The notes beneath the pieces are model-generated. The model worked only from the letters and a program-made list of their open reading frames with translations, was not told where the DNA came from and did not search any database. A stretch of DNA of 64,000 bases from JAENVU01 sp964544295 (GTDB lineage Bacteria > Actinomycetota > Acidimicrobiia > IMCC26256 > JAENVU01): assembly GCA_964544295.1 (NCBI GenBank), contig CAZJBJ010000002.1, positions 1-64,000 of the forward strand, in the 5' to 3' direction. Of the stretch, positions 32,875-40,623 are shown piece after piece. The translations under genes and the position numbers were made by a program. How positions within the stretch are numbered: the stretch's first letter is position 1; each line of letters begins with the position of its first letter.

Positions 32875-33093
32875 ATGAAGCTCAGCGTGAGTCTGCCCGC
32901 GGAGGATGTCGAGTACCTCGACGCCTACACCAAGAGTCAAGGCCTCGATTCCCGGTCCGCCGCGTTGGTGAAGGCCGTGCGCCTCCTGCGCGCCTCCGAA
33001 CTGGGTGCGGAGTACGAAGCCGCGTGGACCGAATGGGCCCGAAGCGAGGACTCCGCATCGTGGGACGAAGCGACTGCTGACGGACTCTCCTGA
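32875..33093 (+). CDS. MazE/ribbon-helix-helix antitoxin
   Basis: A 72-residue protein beginning MKLSVSLPAEDVEYLDAYTK, the ribbon-helix-helix DNA-binding fold of antitoxins that partner MazF toxins. The acidic C-terminal half (WARSEDSASWDEATAD) would wrap the toxin. Its stop shares one base with the toxin start (TGATG). Autoregulation through the inverted repeat upstream is likely. Confidence 0.85.
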   Translation: MKLSVSLPAEDVEYLDAYTKSQGLDSRSAALVKAVRLLRASELGAEYEAAWTEWARSEDSASWDEATADGLS

Positions 33094-33440
33094 TGCGCCG
33101 TGGCGAGATCCGGTGGGTCGACCTCGATCCGGTTCGCGGCGCCGAATCGAACAAGCGTCGGCCGGCGGTGATCGTGAGCAACGACGGCGCGAACTTCACG
33201 GCGAACCGATTGGGCCGCGGTGTGATCACGGTCGTCCCCGTCACGTCGAACACCGAACGGATCTATCCGTTCCAGGTACTGCTCCCCGCCGCGTCGACCG
33301 GGCTGACCGAAGACTCGAAGGCGCAGGCCGAGCAGATCCGATCCGTAGCCGTCGAACGGATCGGCATGCGGGTCGGATCATTGTCCGGTGCGGACCTGTC
33401 CGCCTTGGACGAGGCACTCCGACTCCACCTCGCGCTGTGA
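33093..33440 (+). CDS. mazF: MazF/PemK family toxin endoribonuclease
   Basis: A 115-residue toxin of the PemK/MazF fold. MRRGEIRWVDLDPVRGAESN, then KRRPAVIVSND, the VVPVTSNT strand and KAQAEQIRSV are the typical blocks. Such proteins cut single-stranded RNA at short sequences and are held inactive by the antitoxin encoded just before. Length is normal and no key block is missing, so the toxin should be functional. Confidence 0.92.
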   Translation: MRRGEIRWVDLDPVRGAESNKRRPAVIVSNDGANFTANRLGRGVITVVPVTSNTERIYPFQVLLPAASTGLTEDSKAQAEQIRSVAVERIGMRVGSLSGADLSALDEALRLHLAL

Positions 33441-33471
33441 TGAGCGGCTCGCCCACCACGGAGGATCCATC

Positions 33472-34128
33472 GTGAGTGCCCCGACCCAACAGCTCCTGCG
33501 GGTACAGAACTTCATGCTCTCGACCGACGGGTACGGCACCGGCGAGGGTCAGAGCATCGAACGACCCTTCGGCCACGCGGATCCGGCCGCACTCGCCGCG
33601 TGGGCGGGCGCGACGGCAAGCTGGCCCAACCGCACCGACCCGGGAGGGACCCGGGGCCTCGACGACTACTTCACCCGGGACTTCACCAACAACATCGGTG
33701 CCGAGATCATGGGGCGCGGCAAGTTCGGTCCGCAGACCGGGCCGTGGGAGAACTTCGAGTGGGAGGGCTGGTGGGGTGACGAGCCGCCGTTCCACACCCC
33801 CGTCTTCGTGCTGACCCACCACGTCCGACCCAGCATCTCGTTGTCGGACACCACGTTCCACTTCATCGACGCGACACCAGCCGAAGCCTTCCGCCAGGCC
33901 AAGGCCGCCGCCGACGGGAAGGACGTGCGCCTGGGCGGCGGCGTGGCGACCGTCCGCGAGTTCCTCGAGGCCGACCTCGTCGACACGATGCACGTCGCCG
34001 TCGCTCCCGTCGAGATCGGACGGGGCGGCAAGTTGTGGGATTCGCCCGACGAACTCCTCGACCGCTTCCAGCTCGAGCGCATCCCGAGTCCGAGCGGTGT
34101 CATCCACCACCTCTTCTGGCGCCGATAG
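33472..34128 (+). CDS. RibD C-terminal-domain dihydrofolate-reductase-like protein
   Basis: A 218-residue reductase-like protein of the RibD_C/DHFR fold. NFMLSTDGYGTG is the first strand, NNIGAEIMGRGKFG the second block, PVFVLTHHVRP and VRLGGGVATVREFLEADLVD the nucleotide-binding part, and APVEIGRGGKLW the end. Family members use NADPH; the substrate of these stand-alone proteins is mostly unknown. GTG at 33472 has GGAGG seven nucleotides upstream. Confidence 0.87.
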   Translation: MSAPTQQLLRVQNFMLSTDGYGTGEGQSIERPFGHADPAALAAWAGATASWPNRTDPGGTRGLDDYFTRDFTNNIGAEIMGRGKFGPQTGPWENFEWEGWWGDEPPFHTPVFVLTHHVRPSISLSDTTFHFIDATPAEAFRQAKAAADGKDVRLGGGVATVREFLEADLVDTMHVAVAPVEIGRGGKLWDSPDELLDRFQLERIPSPSGVIHHLFWRR

Positions 34129-34176
34129 TCCCCGAGACCGGGAGTTCGCGCCCGCACCGCGGGCAACAATGGGCTC

Positions 34177-34638
34177 GTGCGAGTCACGATCATCGGTGTC
34201 AACCTGCCGGGGCGAACGTTCTGTCGACCCGACGGCTCACCCCTGAGCAACGTCCATGTCGGCGTACAGAACAGGCGTGACGCCGCCTGGCTGATCCCGG
34301 CCGACAGACACGAAGCCAGATGGGAACTCCAGGTGGGCGTCGTCGACCGAGACGGCGGGCCCGACTTTCGCGGGCCGGTGGTCCAGGGCCGGCCGGGTGA
34401 TCGGTTCATCTACCTGACCTGGGGTGAGCTCGGCGCCCACGAAGCATTCGAGATGTTCCGCCGGGCCAAGCTGATGCTCGACCGAATCGACGAGCGCGTC
34501 GTTCGGGCCGCGCGAGCCGCCGACCACCTCGTGGCCCGCGTCGACCTGACCGGCCCCGACGGCGGGCCTCGCTGCGCCCGGGTCGACCCGCCCGACGTCG
34601 TGTGGTCCGCCCCGAACCTCTCGCCGACCGGCACATGA
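34177..34638 (+). CDS. DUF5990-like conserved protein
   Basis: A 153-residue protein that resembles the DUF5990 family: VTIIGVNLPGRTF, SNVHVGVQNR, RWELQV, DFRGPVVQGRPGDRFIYL and FEMFRRAKLML. No function is known. The sequence looks soluble with a beta-rich start. A small GCCCGC-ACC-GCGGGC hairpin lies just before its GTG start (34150-34164). Confidence 0.75.
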   Translation: MRVTIIGVNLPGRTFCRPDGSPLSNVHVGVQNRRDAAWLIPADRHEARWELQVGVVDRDGGPDFRGPVVQGRPGDRFIYLTWGELGAHEAFEMFRRAKLMLDRIDERVVRAARAADHLVARVDLTGPDGGPRCARVDPPDVVWSAPNLSPTGT

Positions 34639-34654
34639 GGCGCGGGGCGACGCG

Positions 34655-35116
34655 TCACTCCACGGCGAGGCGTTCGTCGTAGGCGCGGACCCGCTCGGTG
34701 TCCTCGTAGTCCTCCTGCTCGAGGATCTTCCCCCAGCGCACACGAACCATGAGCACGGCGCGGTTCGTATAAACGTCCTCACCGGATCCGTCCGACGGGT
34801 CGGCGATGCCGTGATGGACCCGGACCGCGGCCCGGGTGTTCCACGGCGGACCGTTCACCAGGATGTCGTCGACGTGCATCTCGATCCCCGAGTCCACGAA
34901 CCGACGCAGGAAGGCCTCGATCTCGGCAGTGCCACGATGGGTCGCGAACGGCTGCTGGCTCTTCACCTGCGTCCGGAACATCCTCGCCCACGAGTTGTCG
35001 CCGGGAAACGCGAGGGTCGCGCCCGGCGCGAACATCGCCAGTGTCGGCTCGTACCTCCCGGCATTGAGGAATCGAATGTTGCGCCGGATCAGCGCCCGCA
35101 CTGTTGCCTTGTACAT
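34655..35116 (-). CDS. NTF2-like (SnoaL-type) protein
   Basis: A 153-residue protein with the alpha+beta cone fold suggested by RFLNAGRYEPTLAMFAPGAT, HRGTAEIEAFLRRFVDSGIE and WGKILEQEDYEDTERV. Such folds act as isomerases, cyclases or ligand carriers. It is divergent from a TetR gene across a TetR-type operator, so its expression is probably controlled by that repressor. Confidence 0.78.
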   Translation of the reverse strand: MYKATVRALIRRNIRFLNAGRYEPTLAMFAPGATLAFPGDNSWARMFRTQVKSQQPFATHRGTAEIEAFLRRFVDSGIEMHVDDILVNGPPWNTRAAVRVHHGIADPSDGSGEDVYTNRAVLMVRVRWGKILEQEDYEDTERVRAYDERLAVE

Positions 35117-35141
35117 CGCTCGGCTCCCGGAGAGGACTAAA

Positions 35142-35157
35142 TAGATCGTTCGTTCTA
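35142..35157 (+). promoter_or_regulatory. TetR-type operator between divergent genes
   Basis: TAGATCGTTCGTTCTA is an imperfect 16-nt palindrome (TAGA...CG..CG...TCTA), the shape of many TetR sites. It lies 16 nt before the TetR ATG and 26 nt before the NTF2-like start, so it could control both. TAGTAT at 35159-35164 may be the TetR -10 box. Confidence 0.6.
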
Positions 35158-35172
35158 ATAGTATGGCCCACC

Positions 35173-35766
35173 ATGAGTCCCACCCAATCGGACACGCACC
35201 GAACCCGCGATCGGATCGTCACGGCGGCGGAGGATCTGTTCCGCCGGCGCGGCTACGCCGGCACCGGCCTCAAGGCGATCCTGGCCGCGAGCGACGCGCC
35301 CTCCGGGTCGCTCTACCACTTCTTCCCGGGCGGCAAGGAGGACCTCGGAGTCGCCGCGTTGACCAAGGGCGGGGAGACGTACCGGGAACTGGTCGAACTC
35401 GTCTACGCGCCCGACGTTGACGTGGTCGAGGCCACCAAGGACTTCTTCGCCGGTGCTGCTGCGATACTCGCCGAGACCGACTACGCCGACGCCTGCCCGA
35501 TCGCGACGGTCGCGCTGGAGATCGCGAGCACGAACGAGCCGATGCGCGAGGCCGCCGCGGCCGCGTTCCGGTCGTGGCTCGAGGTCCTGACCGAACGACT
35601 GATCGCGGCCGGTGTCCGCGCCGACCGGGCGAACGACGTCAGCGTCGAACTGTTCTGCCTCGTCGAGGGCGCATTTCTGCTGTGCCGCACGACTCGCACC
35701 ACCGGTCCGATGGAGGTCGCCGGGCGCGCGGCCGTGAGCGCCGTCGCCGCGGCCGTAGACCGCTGA
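35173..35766 (+). CDS. TetR/AcrR family regulator (LmrA/YxaF-like)
   Basis: A 197-residue repressor. The N-terminus (TRDRIVTAAEDLFRRRGYAG, then GSLYHFFPGGKEDL) is the helix-turn-helix, and the C-terminal half with YADACPIATVALEIAS is that of the LmrA/YxaF group, whose members often respond to flavonoids or other aromatic molecules. It is divergent from an NTF2-like gene and probably represses it and itself. Confidence 0.88.
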   Translation: MSPTQSDTHRTRDRIVTAAEDLFRRRGYAGTGLKAILAASDAPSGSLYHFFPGGKEDLGVAALTKGGETYRELVELVYAPDVDVVEATKDFFAGAAAILAETDYADACPIATVALEIASTNEPMREAAAAAFRSWLEVLTERLIAAGVRADRANDVSVELFCLVEGAFLLCRTTRTTGPMEVAGRAAVSAVAAAVDR

Positions 35767-35795
35767 TCGCTCTCGCCACCGACCGAACCTGCGAC

Positions 35796-35801
35796 TACCG
35801 T
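35796..35801 (+). promoter_or_regulatory. -10 element of the 35808 gene
   Basis: TACCGT, 6 nt, then GTG at 35808; leaderless geometry. Confidence 0.4.
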
Positions 35802-35807
35802 TCGCTC

Positions 35808-36209
35808 GTGCTGGAGAAACATGGGCAACTTCTTGCTGTGCTGCCTGTCGCGCGCACCATCAACCTCGAGCCGGGTGGCGTCATCATCGTGGTGTCCATC
35901 GAGCTCTGGGAGGACGGGATCGTGCTGCACACGGTCGAACCGCTCCGTACCCGCGGTCTGCGGAACGGGACCACATCCCGCCGCCCCCGCTGGACGATCA
36001 CCGACGACGTGAAGACCGACTACGAACCTGGCCTCTTCGCATCCGGCCGGTGGCTGGGCGGCCGGCTGCGGCGGGCCTTCGGTTTCGTCCCGTCGGCCCC
36101 GGCCGGGGCGACACACCTCACGTTGGAACGAGAGGGCGCGTCCGACGGGCAGACCATCTCGGTGGCGATCCCGGATCGAGATCCGCCCGCCGCGAAACGA
36201 CGGTCGTGA
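35808..36209 (+). CDS. Hypothetical protein, beta-rich
   Basis: A 133-residue soluble protein without recognisable family. The first half alternates hydrophobic residues (LLAVLPVARTINLEPGGVII, VVSIELWEDGIVLHTVEP), and the second half (ITDDVKTDYEPGLFASGR; ATHLTLERE) looks like a beta-sandwich of the kind that senses or binds rather than catalyses. The GTG start fits a TACCGT box 6 nt upstream. Confidence 0.55.
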   Translation: MLEKHGQLLAVLPVARTINLEPGGVIIVVSIELWEDGIVLHTVEPLRTRGLRNGTTSRRPRWTITDDVKTDYEPGLFASGRWLGGRLRRAFGFVPSAPAGATHLTLEREGASDGQTISVAIPDRDPPAAKRRS

Positions 36210-36294
36210 GCACCCTGCGCCGGCGAGTGCTGCCAACCTGATTCAGAGCCCGGACGAACCGGAATGAATCGGAAGAACACCCCCGGATCCACCC

Positions 36295-36323
36295 TCGAAA
36301 TAGTGCGGGCGCGACGGTAGGGT
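36295..36323 (+). promoter_or_regulatory. Promoter of the ABC transporter operon
   Basis: TCGAAA (36295-36300) and TAGGGT (36318-36323) are spaced 17 nt and resemble -35 and -10 boxes. The ribosome site GGGAGGG follows before the ATG at 36360. Confidence 0.45.
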
Positions 36324-36359
36324 CCGTGCCCTCACAACTCCCTGGGGAGGGCCCATCAC

Positions 36360-37178
36360 ATGAACTTCCGGAGAACCGCCCTGGCGGTCATCACCGTCGG
36401 CATCTTCGCCACCCTCACCGCCTGCGGCAGCAGCAGCGGTAGCTCGGGTAGCGGGTCGACGGACTCGAACGACCTCGGCGGCAAGACCGTCACCGTCGCG
36501 GTCGAGAACCAGTACCCACCGTTCAACTACATCAACAAGGACACCAACAAGGCTGAAGGCTGGGACTACGACACCTGGCGGGCGATCTGCAAGAAGATCA
36601 ACTGCAAGCCCGAGTTCAAAGAGACCGGGTTCGAGGGCATGATCCAGGCCGTCTCCGACAGCCAGTTCGACGCCGCGGCTGACGGCATCACCATCACCGA
36701 CGAGCGCAAGCAGGTCGTCGACTTCTCGGACGGCTACATCAAGGTCGAACAACGACTGATGGTGAAGAAGGGCGAGGACCGGTTCTCGACCCTCGCCGAG
36801 TTCAAGGACGGCAACTACAAGGTCGGTACGCAGACCGGCACCACGAACTTCGAGACCGCCACGAAGGAATACGGCGAGAGTCGTGTCCAGGCGCTCGAGA
36901 CGTTCCCGTTCGCGGTTCAGGCGTTGCTCAACGGTGACATCGACGCGGTGATCATCGACGACACCGCGGGACAGGGTTACGTCGGCGCCGACCGCGAGAA
37001 GCTCGAATTGCTGCCGGGCAGCATCTCGTCGGACGAACTCGGGTTCATCTTCCCGAAGGGTTCCGATCTCGTCGGCCCGGTGAACTTCGCGCTGAAGCAG
37101 CTCACCGCCGACGGAACCTTGAAGAAGATCAACGACAAGTACTTCGCGCCGGACTTCGAGGCACCGGTCGCCGAATAG
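36360..37178 (+). CDS. ABC transporter amino-acid-binding lipoprotein
   Basis: A 272-residue substrate-binding protein. The signal peptide ends in LTAC (Cys22), followed by a Ser/Gly-rich linker, so it is tethered outside the membrane. VTVAVENQYPPFNYIN, GWDYDTWRAICKKI, FDAAADGITITDERKQVVDF and KVGTQTGTTNFETA are the family-3 (polar amino acid) blocks; the arginine of ITDERK and the acidic residue in VIIDDTAG would hold the amino acid. It is followed by a hairpin and then permease and ATPase genes. Confidence 0.93.
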   Translation: MNFRRTALAVITVGIFATLTACGSSSGSSGSGSTDSNDLGGKTVTVAVENQYPPFNYINKDTNKAEGWDYDTWRAICKKINCKPEFKETGFEGMIQAVSDSQFDAAADGITITDERKQVVDFSDGYIKVEQRLMVKKGEDRFSTLAEFKDGNYKVGTQTGTTNFETATKEYGESRVQALETFPFAVQALLNGDIDAVIIDDTAGQGYVGADREKLELLPGSISSDELGFIFPKGSDLVGPVNFALKQLTADGTLKKINDKYFAPDFEAPVAE

Positions 37179-37203
37179 TCGCAGCCGAGTTTCCCATCGA
37201 CTC

Positions 37204-37237
37204 CGAGATGCGCCAGGCTTCGGCCTGGCGCATCTCG
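37204..37237 (+). terminator. Strong hairpin between binding protein and permease genes
   Basis: GAGATGCGCCAGGC and its exact complement flank a TTCG tetraloop (14-bp stem, 15 with the outer C-G). There is no U-tract. Placed inside the operon, it probably acts as a partial terminator or 3' stabiliser so that binding protein is made in excess over permease. Confidence 0.8.
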
Positions 37238-37273
37238 CGTCTCTGACCACCCGCCACGACCTGAGGAAGGGCC

Positions 37274-38095
37274 ATGCCCATCACCGGAGGCGCCTCCGAA
37301 GCCGAACGCACCACGCTGGTCCCCCCGATGTCCGAGCGGTTTCGGGCGGGCGCTCGCGACTTTCCCTACTGGCTGGTCGCGATCATCGGCATCCTCGCCT
37401 GGATGGCGTTCCTGATCATCACCGACGAGAAGTACCGCACGGCGTGGGATCGGATCCTGCCCGGTCTCGGCACGACCGTCAGCGCCACCGTGATCGGCTT
37501 CGGGCTGGCACTGGTGTTCGGTCTCCTCGCCGGACTCGGTCGCATCTCCAAGAACGTCGTCGTCCGCAACATCGCGATCACCTACATCGAGTTCGTCCGG
37601 GGCGTGCCGATCCTCGTGCTGATCTTCACTGTCGCGTACGTGGTCGTCCCTCAGCTGTCGAGCGCGTTCGGTTTCCAGAACTCCGCGGTCACGCCGTTCA
37701 CGCGCGCGGTCAGTGCCCTCGCGATCATCTACGGCGCGTACCTCGCCGAGGTCTTCCGCGCCGGGATCGAATCCGTCCCCAAGGGACAGACCGAGGCCGG
37801 CCGGTCCCTGGGGCTGAGCCGGAGACAGACGACCCGCCTCATCGTGCTCCCCCAGGCCGTGCGCAACATGACGCCGGCGATCGGCAACGACCTCATCGCG
37901 ATGCTGAAGGACTCGTCGCTCCTCTCGGTCCTCGGCGTGCGGGAGCTGACCCAACAGGGGCGTCTGTACGCGAGTTCGAGTTTCCAGTTCCGCCCGACCT
38001 ACCTCGTGCTCACGTTCTTCTACCTGAGCATGACGGTGATCCTGTCGTTGCTCCTCCGGTGGTACCGCTCACGACTGGGGCTCGACGATGCCTGA
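37274..38095 (+). CDS. ABC transporter amino-acid permease (HisM/GlnP type)
   Basis: A 273-residue inner-membrane permease with about five spans. The cytoplasmic coupling loop is EAGRSLGLSRRQTTRLIVLP QAVR, the EAA motif that docks on the ATPase. YIEFVRGVPILV and NDLIAMLKDSSLLSVLG are characteristic of the polar amino-acid family. GAGGAAGG precedes the ATG. The last 8 nt overlap the ATPase gene. Only one permease gene is present, so it likely works as a homodimer. Confidence 0.92.
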   Translation: MPITGGASEAERTTLVPPMSERFRAGARDFPYWLVAIIGILAWMAFLIITDEKYRTAWDRILPGLGTTVSATVIGFGLALVFGLLAGLGRISKNVVVRNIAITYIEFVRGVPILVLIFTVAYVVVPQLSSAFGFQNSAVTPFTRAVSALAIIYGAYLAEVFRAGIESVPKGQTEAGRSLGLSRRQTTRLIVLPQAVRNMTPAIGNDLIAMLKDSSLLSVLGVRELTQQGRLYASSSFQFRPTYLVLTFFYLSMTVILSLLLRWYRSRLGLDDA

Positions 38096-38843
38096 GGACA
38101 CCCGCGACATGGTCGTGATCGACGGCCTGGTGAAGACCTTCGACAAGGGCAAGGTCCTGGCCGTCGACGGCGTGGACCTGCGCGTCAGCGAGGGGCAGGT
38201 CGTCGCGCTCGTGGGGCCGTCGGGTTCGGGCAAGAGCACCGTGCTGCGCTGCATCAACGGGCTGGAACTCGCGACCGCCGGCACCGTCACCGTCGACGGC
38301 CGCCTCCTGACCCCGAAGTCGAAGGAACTCGACACCATCCGCCAGGAGGTCGGCATGGTGTTCCAGCAGTTCAACCTGTTCGCGCACCTCACGGCGCTGG
38401 AGAACGTCACGTTGGCCCAGCGCGTAGTCCGTAAGCGGTCCAAGACCGAGGCCGAGGAGATCGGGCGAGCGCAGCTCGAGCGGGTCGGCATTCCCGAGAA
38501 GGCCGACAGCTACCCGCGCGAGCTCTCCGGCGGCCAGCAGCAACGCGTCGCCATCGCCCGATCCCTCGCGATGCACCCGAAGCTGATGCTGTTCGACGAG
38601 CCGACGAGCGCCCTCGACCCGGAGATGATCAACGAAGTGCTCGACGTCATGCTCGAACTCGCGGGCGCGGGCATGACCATGGTCGTGGTCACCCACGAGA
38701 TGGGGTTCGCGCGTGCGGCCTGCACGGAACTCGTGGTGCTCGACCACGGTCGGATCGTCGAGCAGGGTCCGCCCCAGCAGGTCTTCGAGTCACCGCGCGA
38801 AGAACGCACCCGTCAGTTCTTCGAGAAGATCCTGCATCACTGA
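38088..38843 (+). CDS. ABC transporter ATP-binding protein, polar amino acids (GlnQ type)
   Basis: A 251-residue ATPase with Walker A GPSGSGKST, Q-loop FQQFNLF, signature LSGGQQQRVAIARSLA, Walker B LMLFDEPTSALDP and H-loop VVVTHEMGFA. These match GlnQ/HisP-type subunits, completing the importer with the preceding two genes. The start overlaps the permease end by 8 nt, so translation is coupled. Substrate is likely a polar or acidic amino acid; glutamate or glutamine cannot be distinguished. Confidence 0.94.
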   Translation: MPEDTRDMVVIDGLVKTFDKGKVLAVDGVDLRVSEGQVVALVGPSGSGKSTVLRCINGLELATAGTVTVDGRLLTPKSKELDTIRQEVGMVFQQFNLFAHLTALENVTLAQRVVRKRSKTEAEEIGRAQLERVGIPEKADSYPRELSGGQQQRVAIARSLAMHPKLMLFDEPTSALDPEMINEVLDVMLELAGAGMTMVVVTHEMGFARAACTELVVLDHGRIVEQGPPQQVFESPREERTRQFFEKILHH

Positions 38844-38882
38844 CCGCCTCGCAGCACACGCGGCCCGAGACCGGGAGCGCGT

Positions 38883-39575
38883 TCAGCCGAGCTGGTCGTG
38901 CAGGAAGCTCAGCGCCTCGGGCCAGATCCGGCCGGCCAACTGCTCGTCGAGCGTGCCCAGCGCGTTGTGCGGGCCCATGAAGGCGTGGCCGGTGCCCGGG
39001 TGGACCGTGAGCGTCACGTCCTTGCCCAGGCCGCGGAGTTTGGCTTCGAGCGCGGCGGCCGCCTCGGGTCCGAAGAAGTCGTCGTGCTCCGCCATGTGCC
39101 CGCGCACGACGGCCGTGAGGCCGGACCAGTCGGGCTCACCGTCGCCGGAAGGGAATCCGTAGAACGGGACCGCGGCCTTGACCACGTCGCCGCGGTTGGC
39201 GGCGATCAGGAACGTCAACATCCCGCCCATGCAGAAGCCCATGACGCCGACCGCATCACCCGTGGTCCCCGTGTCGGCCAGAAGGAAATCGATCGCACCG
39301 CTCATGTCGCGCGCGGCACGCTCGGGCGGAAGCGCGCCCATGAGCGTGGCGGCCTTGTCCATCTCGTCGTGGCTCGCGACCTCACCGTGGTACAGGTCGG
39401 GTGCCAACGCGGTGAACCCACCCTCGGCGAGGCGATCGGCCATCACCTTGAGATCGTCACTGAGACCCCACCACTCCTGGATGATCAACACACCGGGTCC
39501 GGAACCACTCGCCGGGCGGGCCAGATAGCCCGACGCGGAGCTGCCGTTGCTTGCGAATTCCACTATTTCCGTCAT
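38883..39575 (-). CDS. Dienelactone hydrolase family protein
   Basis: A 230-residue alpha/beta hydrolase of the DLH family. The nucleophile is the cysteine in GFCMGG, the acid Asp in MAEHDDFFG and the His in GTGHAFMGP. IIQEWWGLSD near the start carries the glutamate-tryptophan pair of the family. Classical members open dienelactones in aromatic degradation, but most actinobacterial homologues have unknown substrates. The ATG at 39575 has TAGTCT 6 nt upstream. Confidence 0.9.
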   Translation of the reverse strand: MTEIVEFASNGSSASGYLARPASGSGPGVLIIQEWWGLSDDLKVMADRLAEGGFTALAPDLYHGEVASHDEMDKAATLMGALPPERAARDMSGAIDFLLADTGTTGDAVGVMGFCMGGMLTFLIAANRGDVVKAAVPFYGFPSGDGEPDWSGLTAVVRGHMAEHDDFFGPEAAAALEAKLRGLGKDVTLTVHPGTGHAFMGPHNALGTLDEQLAGRIWPEALSFLHDQLG

Positions 39576-39581
39576 GCCCGG

Positions 39582-39587
39582 AGACTA
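39582..39587 (-). promoter_or_regulatory. -10 element of the dienelactone hydrolase gene
   Basis: TAGTCT on the minus strand, 6 nt, then ATG at 39575; no ribosome site. Confidence 0.45.
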
Positions 39588-39663
39588 CGACGCGCGGCGA
39601 ACAGTTTGCCCGTGCCGCGAAGAGTGGCAGACTGGTGCCTGCACGTGGCTGTTTGGGGGGCAC

Positions 39664-40623
39664 ATGCACGCACACGCATCCGAGCTGATCCGACGCGTCG
39701 TCGGCGACGCCGTCCCCGGGTCGGTCGTCCGGCCCGACGGTCGGCTGGGTCCGGCGGTACCGCTCGGTCGCCGGATCGCGCTCCCGGGTCGGGGCACCAC
39801 CTTCGTGCGTGAGATCCCCGGTCCGGTCGGGGCGCCGACCCTCGTGCTGCTCCACGGCTACCTGGCCAGCGGCGGCCTCAACTGGTTCCGGACCTTCGAG
39901 CCGCTCTCACGCGAGTTCACCGTCATCGCGCCCGACCTGCGCGGCCACGCGCGCGGCATCCGATCCCGACGGCGCATGCGGCTGAGCGATTGCGCGGACG
40001 ACATCGCCGCCCTCATCGATCACCTCGACACCGGTCCGGTGATCGCGGCGGGCTACTCGATGGGCGGGCCCGTCGCCCAGTTGCTCTGGCGGCGGCACCC
40101 GGAACACGTGGCCGGTCTCGTGTTGTGCGCAACGGCGTCCCGGTTCGATGTGGGTTCACGACCACTCACCGACGCCTACCTCGCGGGTCTGGCCACGTTG
40201 GCCCGGATCACCGAGCGGGTCGCGGCGGCGCCGGCCGCAGGCGCCCGGGTCCTCCGGCTGGCGAACGCCAATCGACCGGCGGGCTTCCTGGAGTGGGCCG
40301 CCGACGAGATGCGGCGCCACGACGTGCGGATGCTCGCCGACGCGGCGCGCAGCATCGGTCGGTTCGACTCCCGCGAGTGGCTCGGCGAGGTCGACGTGCC
40401 CACCGCGGTGCTGCGGACCAACCGCGACCGCCTGGTCGACCCCCAGGCCCAGACCGATCTCGCCCTGGGCATCCCTCGGTCGGTCGTCATCGACCACGAC
40501 CACGGCCACATCGCCTGTTCCCGGAGCGAGTTCGCCGACCCGATGATGGCCGCAGTGCGCGACGTCGCGTGGCGCGCCGCCGGGCAGGTGGGCACGCGCC
40601 GACCCGTCAGCGTCAGATCGTGA
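39664..40623 (+). CDS. Alpha/beta hydrolase
   Basis: A 319-residue hydrolase. VLLHGYLASGGLNWF is the oxyanion loop, APDLRGHARG the next strand, GYSMGGPVAQLLW the nucleophile elbow with Ser, and DHDHGHIAC the likely catalytic His. The first ~60 residues are not conserved. The reaction is unknown. GGGGGG precedes the ATG at 39664. The last 11 nt overlap the convergent oxidase gene. Confidence 0.85.
   Translation: MHAHASELIRRVVGDAVPGSVVRPDGRLGPAVPLGRRIALPGRGTTFVREIPGPVGAPTLVLLHGYLASGGLNWFRTFEPLSREFTVIAPDLRGHARGIRSRRRMRLSDCADDIAALIDHLDTGPVIAAGYSMGGPVAQLLWRRHPEHVAGLVLCATASRFDVGSRPLTDAYLAGLATLARITERVAAAPAAGARVLRLANANRPAGFLEWAADEMRRHDVRMLADAARSIGRFDSREWLGEVDVPTAVLRTNRDRLVDPQAQTDLALGIPRSVVIDHDHGHIACSRSEFADPMMAAVRDVAWRAAGQVGTRRPVSVRS

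Noticed and set aside
34131..34144. CCCGAGACCGGGAG, repeated exactly at 38864-38877
   Set aside because: Both copies lie just after a stop codon, but a 14-mer made of common high-GC words can occur twice by chance, and the possible stem is only 4 bp.
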